Source of the DNA: Bacteroidota bacterium
GTDB taxonomy: Bacteria > Bacteroidota > Bacteroidia > B-17B0 > Aurantibacillaceae
Length of the DNA: 26,700 bases
Assembly: GCA_023433205.1 (NCBI GenBank)
Contig: JAEZDS010000019.1
Span: 1-26,700 of the forward strand
Reading direction: 5' to 3'
Part shown: piece by piece, positions 14,571 through 22,431 of the stretch
Layout of the letters: each line of letters starts with the position of its first letter
Numbering within the stretch: position 1 is the first letter of the stretch
The notes under the pieces: model-generated
Seen by the model: only the letters and a program-made list of their open reading frames with translations
Databases searched by the model: none
Told to the model about the DNA's origin: nothing
Position numbers and translations under genes: made by a program

Positions 14571-16103
14571 ATGCGTTTCCTTATCTCAGAATTTGAACAT
14601 CTTTTTACCGAATCAAACCTCAGAAAGGGTTTGCGTCTGGTTCAGAAGAAGAAACCGGTACTGGTTGAAAAACACGGGCACCATTATGGTTATGAAGTTG
14701 GAGATTTTCGTGTTTCGCTTCAAAAAACTTCGCTCGAGATAGATCACTGTCATTGCGAATGTACAGCGTTATTCTGTGAACATGTGGCAGCGCTTATGTT
14801 CTCATTTCTTGATCCCTCATTCGACAGGCTTGAGAACCGCCGCCTGAAAAGACAAAAAGCCTGCAGCAGGGCTGGAGCCGCCTTTTTAAATGCGTTCGCG
14901 GTTTTTCAGAAACAATGGAAGGAACTGCAACTACAGGGTGCAGATACTCCTTCAGGACTTAACCGCTTTTCAGGATTTATTGAAAACAACACCAAAAGAT
15001 CAAATTTTGCAACTGATCTTGCTGCAATGGCTGCACTGAGTCTTCCCGGCCGCATGGCTTTGTCGGTTGAAGCGGTTGGGCGCTTGAACAGTACTTTTAT
15101 TTTACGTCACTTTACCGGCAGTATTCACAAAACCAATGAGGAGGTAATGTACCTCTCCCTGCTTGAGATGTGCCGTACGAACGAACGCCTGGCTTCAGGG
15201 CAGTTCAGCAGTGTGCTGCCTGTATACCTGACGCTTACTGCCAACATGTTTCACCTTGAGGAGCTGAGGGTAACATTTGAAAAACGTCAGTACCGCAAGT
15301 TTTATTCGGAATTGTTTGACGAACTGCAGGTGGCTAAGATGATGGTGTTTTTTCGCCGCTGTACGCTTGAAGGAAAAGAAATAAAACTGGTAAAGACCAG
15401 TCCGCCCGAAAATTTTATAGCACTGGTAAGATTACATTTTGCGGCGCAGCAACTTAAAGAGGCATGGAGTGTGCTAGAAAAGCTTAAACAGCTGATGCAC
15501 GAAACGCTTCCGCTCAGTTATTTCGGATTTCTCAATTATCTGATCAACGTCAGCACTGCGGTAAACGACCGTACCCGTGAGCTGCGTTTTACTGAAGAAC
15601 TGGTGCTTAATTCTCCCTATCTGAGCGCGGATCTTGCCGCAAAATATCTTGGGCTGCTTCCGGCAAACCAGCGGAGGAACAAGGTGAAGAACCTGATGGC
15701 CGTTATCCGGAACTCACGTTCAGAAGGCGCTGCCGACAAGATCTTTATTCTCGCCATGGCCTCCGGTTACACAGAAGATTTTCTTCAGTTTGCAACAAGG
15801 CACAAAGTGAAATTTCACATGCTGCACGATCTGCTGCTTAAACACGGAGATCCCGGCGATGAAGAAGAAGCGCAACTTTATTTTAAGTCCCTTCAGCAGT
15901 CGCTGCTTCAAACTGAATTTGTTCAGTCGCGGTTTCAGATGATTGAATTCGCCGCGCAGTTCCTCCCAAAACTTCCTGCAAATCTCGCAGCTAAAATGTT
16001 TCTGGATGTTCATGAGTTTATCAGCCTGAGGCCGGCACTGAGAGTGCATGAAAAAGCATGGCTGAAACTGCAGCCGCAGGGCAGAACCAGAAAGTATGCT
16101 TAA
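14571..16103 (+). CDS. SWIM zinc-finger protein
   Basis: This 510-residue protein has one SWIM zinc-binding motif near its N-terminus: Cys60, Cys62, Cys69 and His71 in the CxC-x6-CxH arrangement (CHCECTALFCEH). The preceding residues (GLRLVQKKKPVLVEKHG, then a VGDFRVSL strand) are also typical of the region before SWIM motifs. SWIM domains are associated with DNA, RNA or protein binding, often beside Snf2-type helicases. The remaining 430 residues are helix-rich with no recognised domain; the segment around 290-400 has repeat-like helices. No helicase is adjacent. The gene stands alone between the comF-like gene and the convergent TPR gene, whose stop codon interlocks with its own. Binding function is inferred; the biological role is unknown. 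Confidence 0.85.
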   Translation: MRFLISEFEHLFTESNLRKGLRLVQKKKPVLVEKHGHHYGYEVGDFRVSLQKTSLEIDHCHCECTALFCEHVAALMFSFLDPSFDRLENRRLKRQKACSRAGAAFLNAFAVFQKQWKELQLQGADTPSGLNRFSGFIENNTKRSNFATDLAAMAALSLPGRMALSVEAVGRLNSTFILRHFTGSIHKTNEEVMYLSLLEMCRTNERLASGQFSSVLPVYLTLTANMFHLEELRVTFEKRQYRKFYSELFDELQVAKMMVFFRRCTLEGKEIKLVKTSPPENFIALVRLHFAAQQLKEAWSVLEKLKQLMHETLPLSYFGFLNYLINVSTAVNDRTRELRFTEELVLNSPYLSADLAAKYLGLLPANQRRNKVKNLMAVIRNSRSEGAADKIFILAMASGYTEDFLQFATRHKVKFHMLHDLLLKHGDPGDEEEAQLYFKSLQQSLLQTEFVQSRFQMIEFAAQFLPKLPANLAAKMFLDVHEFISLRPALRVHEKAWLKLQPQGRTRKYA

Positions 16104-16423
16104 TCTTCAAGCATAAAGATTGCTTCGTTTAACTCATTCACTGCTTTCCGGTCTTTTTTCATTTCGGCATAATGTATTCCGGTTTTGTATGTCTCAATTG
16201 CTTTTGCTGATTCACCGGTGCTTTCGTAAACCTTGCCCAATTGAAAGTAAGCAGGCACGTATGAAGGATCCATCTTGAGAACTTTATGCAGTTGCTCTTC
16301 GCCAAGCAGCACCGTTGAGGGTACCCTGAAGTATTCCAGGGCAAGTGCGTAATTAAGAAACACATCTTCAGGCTCAGCTGCAAGCATTTTCCGCAAAGTA
16401 TCTATGCGTGATTCGTTTTGCAT
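16100..16423 (-). CDS. Small tetratricopeptide-repeat protein
   Basis: The 107-residue product is made of TPR-like helix pairs: NYALALEYFRV, then YVPAYFQLGKVYESTGES with the W/L-G-Y-A-type spacing, followed by AIETYKTGIHYAEMK. It has no signal peptide and should act as a cytoplasmic interaction module. It starts 2 nt after the pheS stop (TGA AA ATG spacing), so it is cotranscribed and probably coupled to pheS. On its 3' side the stop codon interlocks with that of the SWIM gene in a shared TTAA. No partner can be named from sequence. The coupling to pheS may reflect economy of expression and not function. Confidence 0.85.
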   Translation of the reverse strand: MQNESRIDTLRKMLAAEPEDVFLNYALALEYFRVPSTVLLGEEQLHKVLKMDPSYVPAYFQLGKVYESTGESAKAIETYKTGIHYAEMKKDRKAVNELNEAIFMLED

Positions 16424-16425
16424 TT

Positions 16426-17445
16426 TCAGGCCGAGGTAAATTGTTTTAAAAAACGCACATCGTTCTCAAAAAACAAACGCAGGTCTTTTATCTCGTATTT
16501 CAGCATGGTGATGCGCTCAATGCCCATGCCAAATGCGAAACCTCTGTATCTGTTTTCATCAATTCCGCAATTGTGCAGCACCTGCGGGTCAACCATACCA
16601 CAGCCAAGGATCTCTACCCAACCAGTATGTTTGCAAACATTGCAGCCTTTGCCCCTGCAGATCGAACAGCTTATGTCCATCTCGGCGCTGGGTTCGGTAA
16701 AAGGAAAATAGCTGGGCCGTAAACGGATCTTTGTTTCTGTGCCAAACATCTCTTTTGCGAAGTATAAGAGTGTTTGTTTGAGATCGGCAAAACTCACCTT
16801 TTCATCAATGTACAATCCCTCAACCTGGTGAAACTGGCAATGGGCACGTGCGCTGATGGCTTCGTTCCGGTACACCCGGCCAGGAGAAATGGTCCTGATT
16901 GGTGGTTTGCTGTTTTCCATGATGTGTACCTGTACGCTTGATGTTTGCGTGCGCAGAACCATTTCCGGATCGGTGCTCACGTAAAAAGTATCCTGCATGT
17001 CGCGCGCAGGATGATCGGCAGGGGTATTTAAAGCCGAAAAATTATGCCATTCGTCTTCTATCTCTTTGCCATCGCTAACTGTAAAACCAATACGAGAAAA
17101 TATTTCGATGATCTGGTTCCTTACTATTGCGAGCGGATGCCGGCTGCCGGTTTTAAAAAGCGGTAGTCCGGGTAAAGTAAGATCAGGCGCATCGGCCGGC
17201 CCGGCACTTGTTTCCAGTTTTTCTTTGAGCGAATTTATTTTCTCCAGCGCTGTGTTTTTCAGCACGTTCAGTTTCTGACCAACCTCTTTTTTCAGCTCAC
17301 CAGGCACGGTCTTAAATTCATCAAACAGCGCGCTGATCTCTCCTTTTTTACTGAGCCATTTTATCCGGTATTCTTCAAGTGTGCCCGGGTCTTTTGCATC
17401 AAAACCCTGAATTTTTGCCAGCAACTGGTTGATCTTCTCTAACAT
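16426..17445 (-). CDS. pheS: Phenylalanine--tRNA ligase alpha subunit PheS
   Basis: PheS is the catalytic subunit of the alpha2-beta2 class II synthetase that charges tRNA-Phe. The 339-residue length is normal. An N-terminal coiled-coil region (1-80) is followed by motif 1 (HPLAIVRNQIIEIFSRIGF, about 103-121), motif 2 with FHQVEG and RPSYFPFTEPSAEMD (205-256), and motif 3 GFAFGMGIERITML (302-314). A small zinc-ribbon-like insert with Cys260, Cys263, Cys268 and Cys271 precedes ILGCGMVDP; such inserts occur in PheS of several phyla. pheT is not adjacent. The ATG at 17445 lies 5 nt after an exact TAnnTTTG element. The 158 bases upstream, to the rlmD end, hold this promoter and otherwise nothing I recognise. 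Confidence 0.97.
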   Translation of the reverse strand: MLEKINQLLAKIQGFDAKDPGTLEEYRIKWLSKKGEISALFDEFKTVPGELKKEVGQKLNVLKNTALEKINSLKEKLETSAGPADAPDLTLPGLPLFKTGSRHPLAIVRNQIIEIFSRIGFTVSDGKEIEDEWHNFSALNTPADHPARDMQDTFYVSTDPEMVLRTQTSSVQVHIMENSKPPIRTISPGRVYRNEAISARAHCQFHQVEGLYIDEKVSFADLKQTLLYFAKEMFGTETKIRLRPSYFPFTEPSAEMDISCSICRGKGCNVCKHTGWVEILGCGMVDPQVLHNCGIDENRYRGFAFGMGIERITMLKYEIKDLRLFFENDVRFLKQFTSA

Positions 17446-17450
17446 GTTTT

Positions 17451-17458
17451 CAAATTTA
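17451..17458 (-). promoter_or_regulatory. -7 promoter element of pheS
   Basis: The minus strand reads TAAATTTG, an exact TAnnTTTG match, with 5 nt (AAAAC) before the pheS ATG. A leaderless or nearly leaderless mRNA is predicted. I see no attenuator-type leader peptide or T-box, in line with so short a leader. No -33 TTG at standard spacing is visible. Confidence 0.5.
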
Positions 17459-17603
17459 TAAAAAGTACCGCAAGCATTTTAATTCTCATCAATACTGTCC
17501 GGCCTTATCTTAAACAATATGCTATCTTCCATTTATCTGCTACAAAAATCGTCTGCGTCGGCCACCATCCCTCTATAAAGAAGAAATAGGGAAAAATAAA
17601 TTA

Positions 17604-19016
17604 TTAACTGCCTCTCTTTTCCAGCAAAACCACATTTTCTACATGCGTAGTTTGTGGAAACATATCAACCGGCTGCACTTTTTTTATCTCATAACTTTCT
17701 TTCATCAGCGCCAGATCACGGGCCTGGGTTGAAGGATTACAGCTCACATAAACAATCCGGTCGGGCGCTGCATTAAGTATTGCTTTAACCACATCTTCGA
17801 GCATGCCTGCCCTGGGAGGATCGGTAATTATCACGTGGGGCCTGCCGTTCTGCTTCACAAACTCTTCGCTCATTACATCTTTAAGATCGCCCGCAAAAAA
17901 GCTGGTATTTGTGATGTTGTTATTGGAGCTATTCAGCCTGGCATCGGCAATGGCGTCTTCAACATACTCAACTCCCACCACCTTTGCCGCCTTTCCAGCT
18001 ACAAAATTCGCTATAGTGCCGGTGCCTGTGTAAAGATCGTAAACGGTTTCGTGACCCTGAAGACCCGCAAATTCCCTGGTGACTTTGTACAGGTTATAAG
18101 CCTGCAGTGAATTGGTCTGGTAAAATGACCGCGGACTGATCTTGAATTTAAGTCCTTCCATTTCCTCGGAAATATGATCGCGGCCGTCATAAACTTTAAT
18201 ATCCAGTCCGGCCAATGTGTCATTCGCTTTGGCATTGTGTGTGTACTGCAGACTGGTGATCTCAGGAAACCTTTGTTTAAGGAAATCAAGCAATGCGAAT
18301 AATTCTTTTTCGAGCCATTCGTAAACCGCCAGTATTACCATTACCTCTCCGGTTGAGGTGCTGCGGATCATGAGTGTGCGTAAAAAACCTGTCTGATTGC
18401 GGATATCGAAAAAGCTGAGGTTGTGCTCGTGGGCATATCTTTTAACCTCGTTACGTATGGAATTGCTGGGTTCGGGCTGAAGGTAACAGTTGTTAATGTC
18501 GAGCACCTTGTCGAACATGCCGCTGATGTGGTAACCGAGACCTTTGCGGTTCTCAAAAACCGTATCCTCTGCCATCTCGGCAGGAGTGAGCCAGCGTTTG
18601 TTTGAAAAGGAATACTCCAGCTTGTTCCGGTAAAAGTAGGGGTCCTTATTGCCCAGTATTGGTGTAATCTCTGGGAAATCGAGCTTTCCAAGCCTGGTAA
18701 AAGCATCGTGAACGTACTTCTGTTTGTAGATCAGCTGTTCAGAATAAGCGAGATTTTGCCACTTGCAGCCCCCGCAGTTGCCAAAGTGCTCACACACCGG
18801 AACCACCCGGTGCGGCGAAGCTTTTACAAGGCGTATCATCCGGCCTTCGAGGAAATTTTTCTTTTTGCGGTAGATCTCGGCATCTATCACATCGCCAGGC
18901 ACCGCGCCTTCAATAAATGCAACCAAACCCTCATGTTTTGTTATGGCTTTGCCCTCGGTGCTGATGTCTATCACCTCCAGATTTTCCAAAACAAAATTCT
19001 TCTTAATTTTTGCCAT
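17604..19016 (-). CDS. rlmD: 23S rRNA (uracil-C5)-methyltransferase, RlmD/RumA family
   Basis: This SAM-dependent enzyme methylates a uracil in 23S rRNA (U1939 for E. coli RlmD). The 470-residue protein has an N-terminal TRAM RNA-binding domain (about 8-66), four cysteines for an iron-sulfur cluster (Cys75, Cys81, Cys84 and Cys177, the C-x5-C-x2-C pattern), a SAM-binding core around VYDLYTGTGTIANF, the DPPRAG motif, and the catalytic Cys426 in YVSCNP. A glutamate in the final THVENVVLLEK is also conserved. Bacteroidota homologues may modify a different uracil (RlmC or RlmCD position), so the target is less sure than the reaction. It diverges from truA with 39 nt between start codons, so two RNA-modification genes share a promoter region. 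Confidence 0.92.
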   Translation of the reverse strand: MAKIKKNFVLENLEVIDISTEGKAITKHEGLVAFIEGAVPGDVIDAEIYRKKKNFLEGRMIRLVKASPHRVVPVCEHFGNCGGCKWQNLAYSEQLIYKQKYVHDAFTRLGKLDFPEITPILGNKDPYFYRNKLEYSFSNKRWLTPAEMAEDTVFENRKGLGYHISGMFDKVLDINNCYLQPEPSNSIRNEVKRYAHEHNLSFFDIRNQTGFLRTLMIRSTSTGEVMVILAVYEWLEKELFALLDFLKQRFPEITSLQYTHNAKANDTLAGLDIKVYDGRDHISEEMEGLKFKISPRSFYQTNSLQAYNLYKVTREFAGLQGHETVYDLYTGTGTIANFVAGKAAKVVGVEYVEDAIADARLNSSNNNITNTSFFAGDLKDVMSEEFVKQNGRPHVIITDPPRAGMLEDVVKAILNAAPDRIVYVSCNPSTQARDLALMKESYEIKKVQPVDMFPQTTHVENVVLLEKRGS

Positions 19017-19026
19017 GTGAAGGGCG

Positions 19027-19034
19027 CAAAAGTA
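19027..19034 (-). promoter_or_regulatory. -7 promoter element of rlmD
   Basis: The minus strand reads TACTTTTG, an exact TAnnTTTG match, 10 nt before the rlmD ATG at 19016. It lies back to back with the truA element on the other strand, with 9 nt between them. Confidence 0.5.
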
Positions 19035-19043
19035 CTAAAATCC

Positions 19044-19051
19044 TACCTTTG
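19044..19051 (+). promoter_or_regulatory. -7 promoter element of truA
   Basis: TACCTTTG is an exact TAnnTTTG match and ends only 4 nt (CGCG) before the truA ATG at 19056. Transcription would begin at about the start codon. It also fixes the truA start, because the frame stays open for 116 codons upstream. Confidence 0.5.
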
Positions 19052-19055
19052 CGCG

Positions 19056-19820
19056 ATGGCCCGCTACTTTTTAACGCTCAGCTACAACGGCAGTGATTTC
19101 AACGGTTGGCAGGTGCAGGAGAATACCCCCAATACTGTGCAGCAGGTACTTGAAGAAAAACTATCAATGATCTTAAAGGAAAAGATCGCTCTCACCGGCT
19201 GTGGCAGAACAGATACCGGTGTGCATGCCCGCGATTTTGTTGCACACTTCGACAGCAAAGACGATAAACTTGATTTGAACGCCAAACACTGGCTTTATAA
19301 GTTCAATACGGTGCTGCCCTCCTCTGTTTCTGTGCAAAAGTTAAAAAAGGTTCCTGCAGGGGCCCATGCCCGTTTTGATGCTACAGAAAGAACCTATTAT
19401 TATTACCTCTCACGCCGCAAAGATCCTTTCCGTGATAATTTTACCTGGTTCGTCCACAGCGAACTGGATATAGAGCTCATGAACAGGGCCGCGGCTCTGC
19501 TGCTTAAACATCAGGATTTTACCAGTTTTAGCAAACACCACACACAGACCAAAACCAACAATTGCAAGATCAGTAAGGCAGTGTGGCACAGGTGTGCTGA
19601 GCATGAATTCCGCTTTACCATAAGCGCCGATCGTTTTTTACGTGGTATGGTACGCGCTATAGTAGGAACGCTGGTGATGGTGGGAAGAAATAAACTGGGC
19701 TTGTCTGATTTTGAAAAGATCATTGAAGCGCGCGACAGAGCGGCAGCGGGTGCCAATGCACCGGCCAATGCCTTGTTTCTCTCGTCAATAAAATACCCGG
19801 CTGATATTTTAAATGGCTGA
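19056..19820 (+). CDS. truA: tRNA pseudouridine(38-40) synthase TruA
   Basis: TruA converts uridines 38-40 of the tRNA anticodon stem-loop to pseudouridine. From ATG at 19056 the product has 254 residues, the usual length, and begins MARYFLTLSYNGSDFNGWQ as expected. The catalytic aspartate is Asp53 in GCGRTDTGVHA. Other family marks are FDATERTYYYYL, the DFTSFSKHH stretch and the RADRFLRGMVR-like segment (here SADRFLRGMVRAIVG). The open frame extends upstream over rlmD, but that part is antisense to a real gene, and the promoter element right before 19056 settles the start. Its stop overlaps the start of the ABC exporter gene by 8 nt (ATGGCTGA), implying translational coupling. Confidence 0.97.
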   Translation: MARYFLTLSYNGSDFNGWQVQENTPNTVQQVLEEKLSMILKEKIALTGCGRTDTGVHARDFVAHFDSKDDKLDLNAKHWLYKFNTVLPSSVSVQKLKKVPAGAHARFDATERTYYYYLSRRKDPFRDNFTWFVHSELDIELMNRAAALLLKHQDFTSFSKHHTQTKTNNCKISKAVWHRCAEHEFRFTISADRFLRGMVRAIVGTLVMVGRNKLGLSDFEKIIEARDRAAAGANAPANALFLSSIKYPADILNG

Positions 19821-21573
19821 CGAAAAAATTAAAATAGTAGGAAGTGGTTTGGTGAGACGGATTTTGTCCTACACAAAACCCTACAAAGGTCTTTTTTTTG
19901 GCGCTGTTTTGCTAACACTGGCCATTGCCTCACTCGCTATTGTACGTCCACTGCTGATCAGCCACACCCTTAATGAAGCAGTAATGGGCGACCGCAGCTT
20001 TGCTACGCTTAACAGGTTCTGCCTGCTTATTCTTGGTTTTCTTCTGCTGGAAGCCGTGCTGCAGGTGATCAATACACGCATCACCAATCTGCTGGGCCAG
20101 AATATTGTGAGGGATCTGCGCAACCAGGTCTATTCACATATTATTCGACTGAAGAACACTTATTTTGACAATACACCTGTTGGTACACTTGTTACACGTA
20201 GTATCAGCGATATTGAAAGTCTGAGCGACATGTTCTCTCAGGGATTTATTGTGATTGCCGGCGACCTGGTGATGCTGATCATTTTTATTGTGGCCATGTT
20301 TACCAAGAACTGGCTGCTGGCATTTCTGGCATTAAGTACCATTCCTCTGCTTTTTGTTGCAACAGCGCTATTTAAAAGAGGCGTTAAAAAATCTTTCACG
20401 CAGGTGAGGAATGCAGTGGCAGCGCTTAACACCTTTACACAGGAGCATATTACAGGCATGCGGCTGGTGCAGCTTTTTAACAGAGAAAAAAAGGAATACG
20501 AAAAGTTCAGAGAGATCAACAGGCAGCACCGCAGCGCGCACATCCGCTCCATTTTTTATTATTCTGTTTTTTTTCCGGTGGTCGAGATCCTTTCTTCATT
20601 CTCTGTGGCGCTTATTATCTGGTTCGGCGGTGTAAAGGGCAGCAGTTTTGATATCAGTCTGGGCGACATTACTTTTTTTGTGATGATGGTTCACATGCTT
20701 TTCAGGCCTATACGAATGGTGGCGGACCGTTTAAACACACTGCAGATGGGTGTTGTTTCTGCCGAGCGGGTGTTTCGTGTGATCGATACCGATGAGATGA
20801 TCGCGGACAGGGGCCATAGAGAATTTGACAAGGTGAGCACCGGTATAGAATTCAAAAATGTGTGGTTCGCCTACAGGAAAGAACAGTTTGTTTTGCAGGA
20901 TGTTAGTTTCAGTATTAAGGCTGGTGAAACCGTTGCGCTGGTGGGAGCTACCGGCGCGGGAAAATCAACAGTTATAAATCTGCTGAGCCGTTTTTACGAG
21001 TTTCAAAGAGGAGAGATTTTGATTGATGGTGTTTCAGTGCGTGATTACACACTTGATTCTCTTCGCAAAAACACTGGTGTGGTGCTTCAGGATGTCTACC
21101 TTTTTAATGACACTGTGCTGAATAACATCACGCTCAGTAATCCTGAGCTCACCTTAGAAATGGTTGAAAAGGCCTCAAGAGAGATGGGGCTGTACGAATA
21201 CATTACAGCTTTAACAGGCGGTTTCAGTTATCAGGTAACCGAGCGGGGGCAGAGCCTTTCAGCGGGACAGAGGCAGCTGATCGCTTTTATCCGCGCTTAC
21301 GTGTATCAGCCTTCCATTTTTATTCTTGATGAAGCAACTGCTACCATTGATACGCGCACAGAGCAGCTGATACAGCTGTCGGTTGACAAGATTGCGAAGG
21401 GAAGGACTTCCATAATTATTGCACATAGGTTATCAACCATTAAACATGTAAACAGGGTGCTGGTTTTTGACGAAGGCAGAATAGTGGAACAGGGTGGAGT
21501 AAAAGAATTGCTCAGCCGTGAGAGCAGATTTAAAAAATTATATGAAATGCAAAAAGCCGAAGTGCTTGATTAA
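19813..21573 (+). CDS. ABC exporter, fused membrane and ATPase domains (MsbA/multidrug type)
   Basis: This 586-residue half-transporter should work as a homodimer in the inner membrane. Six membrane helices occupy about residues 15-330 and the ATPase domain about 345-580. Visible motifs are Walker A GATGAGKS (378-385), signature LSAGQ (482-486, with Ala in place of the common Gly), Walker B IFILDE (502-507) and the H-loop His538. Family members export lipids, lipid A precursors or hydrophobic drugs; the substrate cannot be told. It overlaps truA by 8 nt and is followed after 2 nt by trmB, so the three form one operon even though their functions differ. Confidence 0.93.
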   Translation: MADEKIKIVGSGLVRRILSYTKPYKGLFFGAVLLTLAIASLAIVRPLLISHTLNEAVMGDRSFATLNRFCLLILGFLLLEAVLQVINTRITNLLGQNIVRDLRNQVYSHIIRLKNTYFDNTPVGTLVTRSISDIESLSDMFSQGFIVIAGDLVMLIIFIVAMFTKNWLLAFLALSTIPLLFVATALFKRGVKKSFTQVRNAVAALNTFTQEHITGMRLVQLFNREKKEYEKFREINRQHRSAHIRSIFYYSVFFPVVEILSSFSVALIIWFGGVKGSSFDISLGDITFFVMMVHMLFRPIRMVADRLNTLQMGVVSAERVFRVIDTDEMIADRGHREFDKVSTGIEFKNVWFAYRKEQFVLQDVSFSIKAGETVALVGATGAGKSTVINLLSRFYEFQRGEILIDGVSVRDYTLDSLRKNTGVVLQDVYLFNDTVLNNITLSNPELTLEMVEKASREMGLYEYITALTGGFSYQVTERGQSLSAGQRQLIAFIRAYVYQPSIFILDEATATIDTRTEQLIQLSVDKIAKGRTSIIIAHRLSTIKHVNRVLVFDEGRIVEQGGVKELLSRESRFKKLYEMQKAEVLD

Positions 21574-21575
21574 AG

Positions 21576-22241
21576 ATGCCAAGTAAACTTGAAAAATTCG
21601 CCGATTTTGAAACGTTCACAAACTGTTTCTCACTTACCTTCCAGCAACTGGCAGGCGGGTTTGATTTAAAGGGCAGGTGGGCTGAAGCATATTTTAAGAA
21701 CAAGAATCCTATAGTTCTTGAACTAGGCTGCGGCAAAGGAGAGTACACGGTAGGCCTGGCCAGACACAATCCCGGGAAAAACTTTATTGGGGTTGACATT
21801 AAAGGTAACCGTATCTGGACAGGCGCCAGGCAGGCAATAGATGAGCACCTGCATAATGTGGCTTTTCTTCGCACAAGAATAGATTTTATCGAAAGAAGTT
21901 TCGCCGAAAATGAGGTGGATGAGATATGGATCACCTTCCCTGATCCGCAGCCCCAAAGTACCCGGCGGCGTAAACGTTTAACGCACATGCTTTTTATTGA
22001 GCGGTACCGGAAGTTTCTAAAACCCGGAGGAATTCTGCATCTGAAAACCGACAGCACCAGTCTTTACGAATACACCCTTGAGGTAATAGCCGAAAACAAC
22101 CTGAAATTGCACTGGCACACCAATGACCTTTATAAAAACTGTCCACCTGAAAGACAGGAACTGATCAACATCAAAACCTACTACGAAGAACTTTTTACCG
22201 GCAAGGGTGAGGATATAAAGTATATTGAGTTTTCGTTGTGA
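21576..22241 (+). CDS. trmB: tRNA (guanine-N7)-methyltransferase TrmB
   Basis: TrmB uses S-adenosylmethionine to methylate N7 of guanine 46 in the tRNA variable loop. The 221-residue product has the Rossmann SAM motif ELGCGKGEY (49-57), Asp74 after the second strand (IGVDIKGNR), and the family signature DEIWITFPDPQPQ (115-127) followed by basic RRRKRL. It starts 2 nt after the ABC exporter stop and ends the truA operon. A small hairpin and degenerate repeats follow in the 190-nt gap. Identification is firm. Confidence 0.96.
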   Translation: MPSKLEKFADFETFTNCFSLTFQQLAGGFDLKGRWAEAYFKNKNPIVLELGCGKGEYTVGLARHNPGKNFIGVDIKGNRIWTGARQAIDEHLHNVAFLRTRIDFIERSFAENEVDEIWITFPDPQPQSTRRRKRLTHMLFIERYRKFLKPGGILHLKTDSTSLYEYTLEVIAENNLKLHWHTNDLYKNCPPERQELINIKTYYEELFTGKGEDIKYIEFSL

Positions 22242-22266
22242 GCGCCGGCTCTGCTTAACAAAACAA

Positions 22267-22283
22267 ACTTCACTTTGTGAAGT
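22267..22283 (+). terminator. Small perfect hairpin after trmB
   Basis: ACTTCAC (22267-22273) and GTGAAGT (22277-22283) are exact complements around a TTT loop, 26 nt past the trmB stop. The stem is short, and no T-run follows, so it is only a weak terminator or 3'-end candidate. Confidence 0.3.
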
Positions 22284-22294
22284 GCATCAGAGAG

Positions 22295-22393
22295 GGTTCC
22301 GCTGAACTCTGTCCTGGCTCCTGCTTCCAAGAGGATTCCACTGAACACTGTCCTGCCTCCCGGCAGGTTCCGCTGAGCCCTTTTCCTCATTCC
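22295..22393. repeat. Three degenerate tandem repeats in the trmB downstream gap
   Basis: Three imperfect copies start at 22295, 22333 and 22366 (spacing 38 and 33 nt). The shared core reads GGTTCCGCTGAACTCTGTCC in copy 1; copy 2 has GGATTCCACTGAACACTGTCC and copy 3 keeps GGTTCCGCTGAG before diverging. The array is noncoding as far as I can see and fills about half of the gap between trmB and the double-ATPase gene. It may be a decayed intergenic repeat or a protein-binding array. Confidence 0.55.
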
Positions 22394-22431
22394 AAAAAAA
22401 TGGCTTATTTTGAAGCCTGTTACCATCGTTT

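Noticed and set aside
17569..17591. Hairpin CCCTCTAT / ATAGGG after rlmD
   Set aside because: It needs a bulged base and has no T-run on the minus strand, so it is not a convincing terminator.
18708..19055. 116-codon upstream extension of truA
   Set aside because: This part overlaps rlmD on the other strand, does not resemble TruA, and an exact promoter element lies just before the ATG at 19056.
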